Below, in pieces: positions 5,714 through 13,100 of a stretch of 32,813 nucleotides of DNA. The notes under the pieces are model-generated. The model was given only the letters and a program-made list of their open reading frames with translations. It did no database searches and had not been told where the DNA came from. The position numbers were made by a program, and so were the translations under genes. The first letter of the stretch is position 1; each line of letters opens with the position of its first letter. This stretch comes from Vreelandella aquamarina (GTDB lineage Bacteria > Pseudomonadota > Gammaproteobacteria > Pseudomonadales > Halomonadaceae): assembly GCF_900110265.1 (NCBI RefSeq), contig NZ_FODB01000047.1, positions 1 through 32,813 on the forward strand. The letters run 5' to 3'.

Positions 5714-5791
5714 TGCTAACGCCCACCATCACCGGTGACAAAACCAGAGCGAAGCGGAGGTTTTGGCATCCGGTGCATGGCTTGGTTATGC
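5714..5791 (-). other. attC integron recombination site
   Basis: Minus strand: R'' GCATAAC (5785-5791) and R' GTTAGCA (5714-5720). The inner arms pair as CATGCACCGGATG against CATCACCGGTG, giving two extra bases separated by six, the arrangement of extrahelical bases in classical attC. About 88% identical to the site at 6451-6528 by my count. The higA stop codon TAA lies in R''. Confidence 0.85.
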
Positions 5792-6100
5792 AGCATGTAG
5801 CGGCTTGATTCGATCCACTTCTTCCTTGACCGACTGCGCAGCAGTCCAAAGATCAACAGACCGCTGTGCGTTCAGCCAGAATTCTGGCGAGTTACCAAAC
5901 AAACGCGCAAGCCTGAGCGCCATTTCAGGGCTGACAGCACGGCGTTCCCGCAATAGTTCATTCACTGACTGACGAGAGACACCCAAAGATTCGGCCAACC
6001 CCGAAACCGTCAGACCATAGTCCGGAAGAAAGTCTTCCCTCAGCATTTCGCCAGGATGAGTCGGTTTGCGCTGCATGCCAGCAGTATTAAGAATAGCCAT
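5786..6100 (-). CDS. higA: HigA-family antitoxin (XRE/VapI-type HTH)
   Basis: From the ATG at 6100 the product has 104 residues with THPGEMLREDFLPDYGLTVS, the helix-turn-helix LAESLGVSRQSVNELLRERR, and SPEMALRLARLFGNSPEFWL, the standard HigA order. A GAGG site lies 8 bases before this ATG, while the two upstream ATGs (6109, 6106) are too close to it. It follows higB by 14 bases. The stop codon comes from the attC core, so the last residues (HAA) are encoded at the recombination site border. Represses the promoter at 6404-6432 and binds HigB. Confidence 0.9.
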   Translation of the reverse strand: MAILNTAGMQRKPTHPGEMLREDFLPDYGLTVSGLAESLGVSRQSVNELLRERRAVSPEMALRLARLFGNSPEFWLNAQRSVDLWTAAQSVKEEVDRIKPLHAA

Positions 6101-6114
6101 GGTCATCACCTCAC

Positions 6115-6396
6115 TCAGTGGTAGTCACACACTTCGACTTCATACGCATCGCCACCTTCAAAACGAAAACAGATACGCCACTGATCATTGATTGAAATTG
6201 CGTGCTGCCCCTGCCTGTTTCCCGACAGTGGGTGAAGGCGATTGCCGGGCGGCACTTTCAAATCCTCAAGCTGTACGGCCAGATCCACGTATTCAAGTTT
6301 TCTAGCGGCTCTCGGTGCAACATCCGCAGGAAATTTCTTTGACTTGCCCTTGGCGTAGAGTTCTTGGGTTCGTTTGTCAGCGAAGGATTTGATCAT
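6115..6396 (-). CDS. higB: HigB-type ribonuclease toxin (RelE superfamily)
   Basis: The 93-residue product has the HigB/killer-protein pattern: MIKSFADKRTQELYAKGKSK, ARRKLEYVDLA-type core (here AARKLEYVDLA), LKVPPGNRLHPLSGNRQGQ, ISINDQWRICFRFEGGDA and a final CDYH. These toxins cut mRNA at the ribosome; the C-terminal Tyr-His and the NDQWR region are conserved. Toxin precedes antitoxin, as usual for hig loci. The predicted transcription start (6397) touches the ATG at 6396, so translation may begin on a leaderless mRNA. Confidence 0.9.
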   Translation of the reverse strand: MIKSFADKRTQELYAKGKSKKFPADVAPRAARKLEYVDLAVQLEDLKVPPGNRLHPLSGNRQGQHAISINDQWRICFRFEGGDAYEVEVCDYH

Positions 6397-6403
6397 GAAA
6401 CAA

Positions 6404-6432
6404 AGTGTATTTCGTCACGTGACGCTTGTCAA
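6404..6432 (-). promoter_or_regulatory. higBA promoter with CGTCACGTGACG operator (array-left copy)
   Basis: On the minus strand TTGACA (6427-6432) is a consensus -35 box, TACACT (6404-6409) the -10 box, and the spacer is 17 bases. The spacer contains the perfect 12-bp palindrome CGTCACGTGACG (6413-6424), well placed for HigA repression. The -10 box ends seven bases before the higB ATG. Confidence 0.72.
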
Positions 6433-6450
6433 CGAGACGAAGGAATGACT

Positions 6451-6528
6451 GCATAACGCCCGCCATCACCGGTGACAGAACCGCAGCGAAGCGGAGGTTT
6501 TGGCATCCGGTGCATGGCCTGGTTATGT
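6451..6528 (-). other. attC integron recombination site
   Basis: Minus strand: R'' ACATAAC (6522-6528), R' GTTATGC (6451-6457). Arms GCCATGCACCGGATG and GCCATCACCGGTG pair with two bulged bases (G and A) in the first arm separated by six base pairs, as in the textbook attC hairpin. This gives the array orientation. Central CCGCAGCGAAGCGG forms an additional stem. Confidence 0.85.
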
Positions 6529-6534
6529 GCTGCC

Positions 6535-6822
6535 TCAGGCTGCAACAAGCTTCTTCACGTTGAGCTCTTTGCGATGTTGTTCAGCATGCCAAAGTTCATA
6601 TTGGGACTGCTGATTTAGCCAGCTTTCTGCCGAGGTATCGAAAGCGATAGAGAGCCGGATCGCCATTTCTGGACTAATGCCGGCCTTGCCATTCAACACG
6701 GCACTCAGCGTTTTGCGGCTAACGCCCAATGCCTCTGCTGCTGCTGTGACAGAAAGGCCAAGGGGCTCAAGACAAAGCTCTCGCAGCACTTCACCCGGGT
6801 GCGGAGGGTTGTGCATTAACAT
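6535..6822 (-). CDS. higA: HigA-family antitoxin (second hig module)
   Basis: The 95-residue product reads [20 protein letters not shown], then [20 protein letters not shown] as the helix-turn-helix, and [26 protein letters not shown] site lies 7 bases before the ATG. The stop is 7 bases from the attC R'' box, and the gene follows its higB by 10 bases. It is clearly a different lineage from the higA at 5786 (different C-terminus and DNA-binding helix), so these are two independent cassettes. Confidence 0.9.
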   Translation of the reverse strand: MLMHNPPHPGEVLRELCLEPLGLSVTAAAEALGVSRKTLSAVLNGKAGISPEMAIRLSIAFDTSAESWLNQQSQYELWHAEQHRKELNVKKLVAA

Positions 6823-6832
6823 TGGCGGTACC

Positions 6833-7111
6833 TCAGTGATAATCTTCGTAGTTCACAATCTCGGCATCTCCGTCTTCGAACCGGAAGGTCACTCGCCAGT
6901 TACCGCTGACGGTCACTGACCAGATTCCGGCACGATTGCCAGAGAGCTCATGCAAGCGAAGACCGGGTAAGTCCATATCTTTGGCATTCGATGCTGCATT
7001 CAATCTACCGAGAATTAGCCGAAGCCTCTTTTCATGAGCGGCCTGAATCCCTGCAGTACTGCCGGACTTGAAGAATTTTGCCAAGCCCTTGTGTTTGAAG
7101 CTTCGAATCAT
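6833..7111 (-). CDS. higB: HigB-type ribonuclease toxin (second hig module)
   Basis: The 92-residue product begins [20 protein letters not shown], with the family blocks [34 protein letters not shown] and [11 protein letters not shown], and a final EDYH. In the family these are ribosome-dependent mRNA endonucleases. The -10 box at 7118-7123 ends six bases before the ATG, and AAGGA directly abuts the ATG, too close for a Shine-Dalgarno role; a leaderless message is likely. Confidence 0.9.
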   Translation of the reverse strand: MIRSFKHKGLAKFFKSGSTAGIQAAHEKRLRLILGRLNAASNAKDMDLPGLRLHELSGNRAGIWSVTVSGNWRVTFRFEDGDAEIVNYEDYH

Positions 7112-7117
7112 TCCTTG

Positions 7118-7146
7118 AATGTACCCTGTAACGTATCAGGTGTCAA
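7118..7146 (-). promoter_or_regulatory. higBA promoter with imperfect palindromic operator (array-right copy)
   Basis: On the minus strand TTGACA (7141-7146), 17-base spacer, TACATT (7118-7123). The spacer holds CCTG....CAGG around ACGT (7125-7140), an imperfect palindrome sharing the ACGT centre with the other hig operator. The predicted start point coincides with the A of the higB ATG at 7111. Confidence 0.7.
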
Positions 7147-7149
7147 AGC

Positions 7150-7219
7150 GCATAACAGTGCTTATACGGAACGCTGTATAACCCCAATAAACGCGCGCGC
7201 TCATTCATTGAGGTTATGT
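7150..7219 (-). other. Possible attC-like site bordering the Wadjet operon
   Basis: Minus strand: ACATAAC (7213-7219) could be R''. Two R' candidates exist: GTTATAC (7176-7182), which pairs well through CAAT/ATTG but gives a site of only 44 bp, and GTTATGC (7150-7156), which gives a normal 70 bp but poor inner pairing. A TATAC/GTATA hairpin lies between them. It marks the right end of the array, in the place where attI or the last attC would be expected. Confidence 0.45.
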
Positions 7220-7385
7220 AGCCAGCTCCATCGACCCTATCCCACTGATTCGCCTGAAGGCAAAGGGAAAATAAGCGGCATATTCAGATTCGCATGCTGG
7301 CGCGTTTTGCTTTCCCCCCTGCGTACCGCAAGAAAAGCACTGCACGGTTGATTCTCTCAGCCAACCCCAGCCAAGAAGCAATCCG
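7220..7385. other. Intergenic gap between cassette array and Wadjet operon
   Basis: About 166 bases without a supported gene. The only structure I see is a weak GGTTG/CAACC stem at 7347-7367 without a following T-run, so no convincing terminator for the jet operon. Read-through into the cassette array, which runs in the same direction, is possible. Confidence 0.5.
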
Positions 7386-8252
7386 CTAACCAACCCCCAC
7401 CGCCACCAATTCCCCCTCAAACCACTGCTGTTTGAGGCCGCGCTGTTTTTCCAGCAGCGTGAGGTAGGGCCTGAGCGGGTGTTGGGGCGGTAGGCTGACG
7501 TGGAGTTGGCGCAGCCGCCGTTGGTAGGGGAGCTGCCCGGCGGGCTGGTGCAGGGGGGTGGCGTATTGGCTGAGCCACGCCATGTCGGGGAGCAGCAGGT
7601 GTGTGGCGCCGCTGTCCAGCGCCAGGGTCACGCCCTTGGCGTCGAAGTCGCCTGCGTAGAGGTGCGGCCTGCGGGTTTTGCGCCATACCTCGGCCAGGTG
7701 GGCGAAGCCGCCGCCGTAGTGGCTGTCACCTCGGTAGGCGATGAGCGGCTGGGCGTAGCCGCTGAGGGCGCTGATGTTCGGGTTGAAAGTGTAGAAGCTA
7801 TCGAGGTTTTCCACCTGCACCAGCGCGCCGAAGGCTCCTAGCGTGAGGTGGCGAACGTCCACGTCGCGACTGCAGCGCGGCTCGCTTGCAAGCCCTGGGG
7901 TAGGTTGCGGCGGCAGGCTGAGCAGTATGCGCCAGGCGCGGGGGCTTTCGCGGGTGGCTTTGTCTTCCTCCATGCCCTCCTTCGCTTGGGCGCTGCTGGT
8001 TAGGCCGCTGAGCGAGCAGCCTAGCGGTGCTAGGCGGGCGCTATCTAACACGTCGTTGATCTGCGCCAGCAAGGCGGTGTCAAAGCGCAGCGCTTTACTG
8101 TTGATTCGTGTGGCCAGGTCAATATCGTGCTGGCGGCACCAGACCACTACGTCGTCTACCCACTGGCGGCGGGGCTTCTCCACCGTGGGCTGGCGAAGTA
8201 GTTCGCGGGCGACGCCGTTAAGGCCGTTGCGTGCGCGGCTGGGCAGGTTCAT
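7386..8252 (-). CDS. jetD: JetD/MksG-like nuclease subunit of a Wadjet system (DUF2220 Toprim-type)
   Basis: The 288-residue protein carries the DUF2220 Toprim-like features: LVQVENLDSFYTF with a conserved glutamate (E148), LYAGDFDAKGVTLAL with the acidic pair D202/D204, and the C-terminal LLEKQRGLKQQWFEGEL. In Wadjet systems JetD cleaves plasmid DNA once the SMC motor stalls on a small circle. Many JetD proteins are around 380 residues with an N-terminal DUF3322 arm; this one is short and I see no such arm, only a basic N-terminus and a linker-like segment at about 85-120. The ATG overlaps the jetA stop by four bases (ATGA), so it is translationally coupled. Last gene of the operon. Confidence 0.8.
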   Translation of the reverse strand: MNLPSRARNGLNGVARELLRQPTVEKPRRQWVDDVVVWCRQHDIDLATRINSKALRFDTALLAQINDVLDSARLAPLGCSLSGLTSSAQAKEGMEEDKATRESPRAWRILLSLPPQPTPGLASEPRCSRDVDVRHLTLGAFGALVQVENLDSFYTFNPNISALSGYAQPLIAYRGDSHYGGGFAHLAEVWRKTRRPHLYAGDFDAKGVTLALDSGATHLLLPDMAWLSQYATPLHQPAGQLPYQRRLRQLHVSLPPQHPLRPYLTLLEKQRGLKQQWFEGELVAVGVG

Positions 8253-9526
8253 ACCGCCACCGCCAGGGCCACATCGTGAATCAGCCGCAGGTCATTAAAG
8301 GCGCTGGCCTTGCTCTCCTCTTGCTGCAGGCGGAAGGCCTGCTGTTCGCTACGCGGCAGCCCTTGGTACTCGGCGATCACCTGAAACAGCCAGATTTCAT
8401 CTGCCCACTCTAGGCCGCTCTGTTGTAGGTAGGCCAGGGCGCTGACGGGCTCGGCGGGCGGCTGGTCGAGCACCGCGAGGTAGAAGCGTTCGACGTCCAG
8501 CTTGAGCGCCTGCTGGCGGGCGGCGGCCAGGCTCTCTTCGGCGGGTTGAACGGGGTTGGCGACCGCGACGTTTTGTGCGGCGTGGCGTGGGGCGGGCAGC
8601 TCGTGCAACAGCTCGGCCAAAACGCGGGTATCCAGGGCGTGGTCCAGCGCGGGGGCGGCGGCGGGGTTGAGCGGTGCGGCGCGGTTGAACAGCGCGGGCA
8701 CCTCACTGCGCTGGGCGTAGTTGCCGGGCACAAAGCCCGGGTGTTCGCGCAGGAAGGCGGCCATGCCGGTCATCAGACGGCTGCGGGCCTGCTGCTTGCG
8801 GAAGCGGGCCATGAGCTCGATCAACCGCCGCTGCACTTCCCTCAAGCTGGTGTAGTGGTGGCTCAGGCGGTTCTGAAGCTGGCTGATGAGCAGCTTGCGC
8901 AGGCTGCCGTCGCTACCCACCAGGGCGATCAGCTCGTCGAAGTCGATCAGCGCGAGGCCATCGAGTAGCCGCACGATCTGCTTTTGGGCGCGGTCGTTCT
9001 CGCGGATCTTGTCGTTGAGCTGGCTGACGAAACCGAAATCGCTGTTGAGCCGCTGCCACAGGCTATCGATGGCGTCGGCAAAGCGGCCGTTGAGGCCATC
9101 CACCTCCTGGCGCAGGCGCAGTAGCTGCTGCTCCTGGCGCCAGTGTTCGCCCTTGCTGCGGGCTTCTCGGTAGCTATCTACTTGGGTACGAATCAGCTCC
9201 AGGGTTTCGGCCACGTCGGCATTGACGTGGCGGCGGGTTTCGTCGGCGAGCATTTCGGCGATCAGGTCGCGCACCTTGGGCGAGAGTTTGACGCCGCTCT
9301 GCTCGTCGGGCCGCCATAGCACCCGGGCGGCCAGCAGCTTGCGCAACGCGCCGTCGCTCAGGCCTTCCAGCGGTACGTCGTCGCGGGTGTAGGCCTGCAT
9401 CAGCCGTTCGGCGTGCTTGCCCAGCAGCGCCAGGCGTTCCGCGCCGGTCTTGAGCAGGCGGCTCTCCAGCTCGCTCACGCCACTGCCCACCCCATTGCCT
9501 AAAGCACTGTTCTCACGCCGACTCAC
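8249..9526 (-). CDS. jetA: JetA/MksF-like kleisin subunit of a Wadjet system
   Basis: I start this gene at the GTG at 9526-9524, which overlaps the jetB stop (GTGA) and has AGGAG 8 bases upstream. The longer open frame up to 9886 merely overlaps jetB and has an unnatural composition. The 425-residue product begins SRRENSALGNGVGS, has a winged-helix-like N-terminal part (LPLEGLSDGALRKLLAARVL-type region, about residues 45-70), a long helical middle (residues 100-260) and an alanine/proline-rich linker, and ends KASAFNDLRLIHDVALAVAV. Kleisins bridge the heads of the SMC dimer and hold kite subunits. Assignment rests on position, size and helical make-up more than on a memorised motif. Confidence 0.72.
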   Translation of the reverse strand: MSRRENSALGNGVGSGVSELESRLLKTGAERLALLGKHAERLMQAYTRDDVPLEGLSDGALRKLLAARVLWRPDEQSGVKLSPKVRDLIAEMLADETRRHVNADVAETLELIRTQVDSYREARSKGEHWRQEQQLLRLRQEVDGLNGRFADAIDSLWQRLNSDFGFVSQLNDKIRENDRAQKQIVRLLDGLALIDFDELIALVGSDGSLRKLLISQLQNRLSHHYTSLREVQRRLIELMARFRKQQARSRLMTGMAAFLREHPGFVPGNYAQRSEVPALFNRAAPLNPAAAPALDHALDTRVLAELLHELPAPRHAAQNVAVANPVQPAEESLAAARQQALKLDVERFYLAVLDQPPAEPVSALAYLQQSGLEWADEIWLFQVIAEYQGLPRSEQQAFRLQQEESKASAFNDLRLIHDVALAVAV

Positions 9527-10152
9527 AGCAGGGCCTCCTGCGTGCCGGTGTCCTCGTCGGCATCGATGGGCAGATTCTCTTCGTCGCGGATGAAGCGTAC
9601 CACGTCCACCAGGTAGTCCATCTTGCCGGTCACCACGAACACTTGGCGTTCGCTGTGGGGCTGCATCAGGTAACCGTGCTCTTTCAGCCGTTTGAAGATC
9701 TGCTTCACCTGGGCATCCAGCTGGTCGCTCTGGGAGCCAAAGAAGTTGTCCGTGGCTAGCCGTTCCAAACGCTCGCGCAGGCTCTGGTTGTCTTCGCACT
9801 TGGCGCTGAACTCGGCGGGTTTGAGCACGTCGCCAGGGGCGGCCAGGGCGTCGCGGCCCAGCGCTTCCTGCACCAGTTGTAGCCACTCCAGCATGGGCAG
9901 CAGGCTGTTGACGGTGTCGGCGAGCTGGCGGGAGAGCTGCTCCCGGGCGGTGTCGTTGAGCTGCCGCCAGGCGAGGAAGTAGACGCTGGCATCCTCGTTG
10001 CTGGCCAGCCGCCGATTGAGCGGGCGCAGGTAGGCGTCGATGGCCTCGCGGGTCTCTTCGTTGGCCAGGTGGCGGTAGGCGTTATCGTCGCTGACGGCGC
10101 AGATGAAGTCGCCTGCCAGCAGGCGTTCGAGCAGGGGGCCGTGTTCGATCAT
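9523..10152 (-). CDS. jetB: JetB/MksE-like kite subunit of a Wadjet system
   Basis: The 209-residue product starts MIEHGPLLERLLAGDFICAV and has winged-helix-like segments, the second around RLERLATDNFFGSQSDQLDA and KRLKEHGYLMQPHSERQVFV, a pattern typical of MukE/MksE-type proteins (a helical core followed by a wing and an acidic C-terminal tail). In SMC complexes the kite dimer binds the kleisin and DNA. The start overlaps the jetC stop by four bases (ATGA) and its own stop overlaps the jetA GTG. Size and position between the SMC and the kleisin support the call. Confidence 0.75.
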   Translation of the reverse strand: MIEHGPLLERLLAGDFICAVSDDNAYRHLANEETREAIDAYLRPLNRRLASNEDASVYFLAWRQLNDTAREQLSRQLADTVNSLLPMLEWLQLVQEALGRDALAAPGDVLKPAEFSAKCEDNQSLRERLERLATDNFFGSQSDQLDAQVKQIFKRLKEHGYLMQPHSERQVFVVTGKMDYLVDVVRFIRDEENLPIDADEDTGTQEALL

Positions 10153-13100
10153 GCGCTCACCTCCTGTTGGCGCTGCTTGATTTTCTGCGCCAGCGCGCTG
10201 AGGCGTGGCTCGATACGCTTGAGCTGACGCTGTTGCTGGGCGTCCCGTTCGATGAGGTAGCGGTTGGCGAACAGCAGCAGCACGTCGGATTCCGGGTTGG
10301 GGAAGGCCCCGACGATATGGATGCGGTTGCTGTCGCAGGCGTCGAACAGTTTTTCGACGTTGTGGTAGGCCAGCGTACCGATCTCATCAATCGGCCAGTG
10401 GATGGCGATGTGCGCATCGCCCCGCAGCAGGCGGGTAAACGCCAGCAGGAACTTGCACAGAATCAGATACGCCATGCCGTGGCTGGAGGACTCCAGCAGC
10501 TGGCGGTCGTTTTTGATTACCAAATCGGTGCCGCCTTCGTTCAGGTGCAGCTCCAGGCGCAGCAGGCTTTCGAAGCTGTACTGCTGGTCGCTGCGCAGCA
10601 AATCGACCACGTCGGCCAGGGCGTTGAGGTAGTCGTCGCTGGGCAGCGTCTGGCCGGACTCCCGCCACGCCTTGTAGCGCTGGGCGAACAGTTTGAGCGG
10701 CTCCCAAAAGCCCAGCTCGTCAATGGTGGACTGAATGCGCACTTCCGCCTTGGTGATGCCTTCCAGGCGCAGGTCGTCGGCGACCTCTTCCGAAAGCCGA
10801 CGGCTCTGGGCGCTGATGCGCCGGTTCAGGTCGCGGAAGACGATGAAGAACTTGTCCAGGTCGTCGCTGAGGTTACGGCCTTCCTGAATCAGCTGCTGCT
10901 GTTGGTCTTCCAGCAGTTTGAGCATGCCGCGTAAAAGCGGCAGTAGTAGCCGTGGGCTGTCGCTGGGCAGCTTGTCGCGCTCGCTTTGCAGGGCATCGGC
11001 AAAGCCGCTGCTGGCATCCTTGATCAGTTGGCTTTCGACGTCCAGGCAGCCTCGGCGCAGTTGCTCCAGCTGCTGGTGGCGGCTGGCCAGGGCCTGGTGG
11101 GTGCGCTCGATGCGCTCGTCCACGTCACCCACGCTAGCTTCCAGCGGCGCGCCTTCGGCCACCAGCTCCAGGCTTTCCAGCTGGTTGAGCAGCGGCGTCA
11201 GGGCTTCCAGGGTGCCTCGGGCGCTATCGCGCTGGGCCTTCAGGCCGTTCACTGCCTGCTGGTGGGCCTCTCTGGCGGCGTGGAAGGCGTTTTTCAGATG
11301 CGCTTTGTCGCGCTTGAGCTGCTGGTCGCGCTGGGCCAGCTCGGCCTCTTCCGCCACCAGCTGGGGTTTATGCTGGCCCCACTCGATGCGCATGAAGCGC
11401 TGGTACTCGGCCAGCTCCTCCTGGCGGGCGGCGGTTTTACGAATGCGCTCGTTCTGCTCTTCCAGGCGGGTTTTGGTGGCCTTGAGCTGGGCGGGGTCGA
11501 CGCCCTGCTCGGCCAGCTCCTGGCTGAAGGCTTCTTCCAGCTCGGCGCGCTGGCGCTGGTGTTCGGCGTTGGCATCGCTAAGCTGCTGTTTGTAGGTGCG
11601 TAGCTGGGCATCGAGGCTATCGAGCTGGCTTTGGGCGTCGGCCTTGAGCTCCAGCAGTTGGCCCTGGTGGGTTTCGGCCAGCTCGGCCAGGGCGTCGCGC
11701 TTCTCGTCGCGCAGCTCGGTTTGGGCCTGCTCCTGGCGGGCCAGGGCGGCTTCGATGTGGGCACGGCGGGCTTTCTGGCTTTCCGCGTGGCGGGCCTGCT
11801 GTTGGCGGCGCGCTTCCAGGGCGTACTCCACCTCCTGCTCGGCGCGCTGGTGGGCCAGTCGGGCGGTGTCCTGGGCGTCATCGGCCTGCTGTACCCGCTC
11901 GTTGTGCTGCTTGAGGGCCTTTTCAGCGGCGGTGCAGGCGGTATGGGCTCGGGCCTTGGCGCTCTCGGCTCCCTCGATGGCGGCCAGCAGGCTGGCTTCG
12001 TCCTGAGCGTAGTCGGGCAGCGCGATGGCGGAAAGGTCCAACGCCAGGCCGAACAGGTCGTCGCTGGCGTGGTCGGCCAGTTGGGGGGCGAGGTCGCGGC
12101 GTTCCAGCAGTTCCGGGGCGATCACCTTGCCGAGCTGCTGTTCCCAGCCGGGGCGGTGGTAGCGCAGGAAGTGGCGCAGGCTGCCCTGCTCGGGGGTCTG
12201 CTGCTGATAAAGCGTGTAGCAGTGCTGCTCGGCGCGCTCCCGCTGCTGACGGCACTGCACGAGATGCTGTTCGGCGGTGTCGCGCTCGCGCTTGTGGGCT
12301 TCCAGCTCGCGGCGCAGCGCCTCCAGGGTGGCCCCGGCCGCGCTGCGGGCCTGCTGGGCGTCGTCCAGCCGCGCCTGGGCCAGCTCAGCCTCCTGGGCTT
12401 CTTCGCGGGTTTGGCTGGGCATGGCGAGCTGCGCCTTTAGCTCGGCCAGCTGCTCGACGCCTAGCTCCAGCTGGGCCTGATACTCGCTCTCCAGCCGCTG
12501 GCGGGCCTGCTGGTAGCGCTCGTTATGCTGCTGCTCGGTTTGCCACTGCTGCTCGCGGCGCTCGGCTTTCTCCTCCACCAGCGCGTCGATCAGTTCCTGG
12601 TTCTCTTGAGTCTGGCGGGCGAGGTTTTCCGAGAGTTCGCGCAGTCGGCCATCCAGGCGCGCCTGGCTTTCCTTCACTGCGTCCTGCATCACTTGCAGGT
12701 GTTGCTGCAGCTGGTCGCGCTGTTCGCGCCACTGGGGCAGCGCGTTGATGTCCCGCTCCAGGCCGGGCATGTCGGCCTCAGCGTACTGCTCGAAGCGGGT
12801 TTGCAGGTCGTTGAGGCGGTGCTGGGCGTGCTGCAGCTGGCTTGCCACTTCGCTGTGCTGGTCGTTGAGCGCATCCCGCCGTTCGCCGTAGGCCTGCTCT
12901 TCGGCCTGAAACTCCCGCTGGTGGCGGTTGAGTTCGCCTTCCAGGTCGGCGACCTGCCGCTGGGCCTGTTCGCGGTCGGCGGCCAGCTGGGGTTTGAGTT
13001 GCCACAGGGTGGTATCAAGCTCGGCCAGTTCACGGTCGATGCCGGAGAGTTTGGCCAACGCGGCCTGCAGCGGCTCCAGGCGCATGGATTGGCGCATCTG

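Larger units (their letters stand above)
3085..7219 (-). mobile_element. Integrase-less integron cassette array (CALIN-like) of toxin-antitoxin modules
   Basis: At least five 78-87-bp attC-like sites (3920-3998, 4604-4690, 5031-5114, 5714-5791, 6451-6528) separate units of about 600-720 bp, each holding one TA pair or one small gene. Two weaker sites flank the set. In the well-paired sites, the extra unpaired bases lie in the right-hand arm on the plus strand, which means the canonical attC orientation is on the minus strand. Four of the six cassette-like units have genes on the minus strand with the stop next to the attC; brnTA is reversed. No tyrosine-recombinase integrase is present in the window. 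Toxin-antitoxin cassettes are well known to stabilise sedentary chromosomal integrons. Confidence 0.8.

Noticed and set aside
3920..6528. The repeated 80-bp palindromic blocks read as a CRISPR array or REP elements
   Set aside because: Spacing is 600-720 bp and not the 30-40 bp of CRISPR spacers; the R-box ends and arm bulges fit attC, and genes lie between each pair.
7214..7420. A 68-codon frame overlapping the jetD end
   Set aside because: Out of frame with jetD, no ribosome-binding site and no motif; probably chance.
9527..9886. N-terminal extension of the jetA reading frame up to 9886
   Set aside because: It overlaps jetB for 360 bases and has a basic, Arg/Pro-rich shadow composition. 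The GTG at 9526 with AGGAG upstream and overlap with the jetB stop is a much better start.
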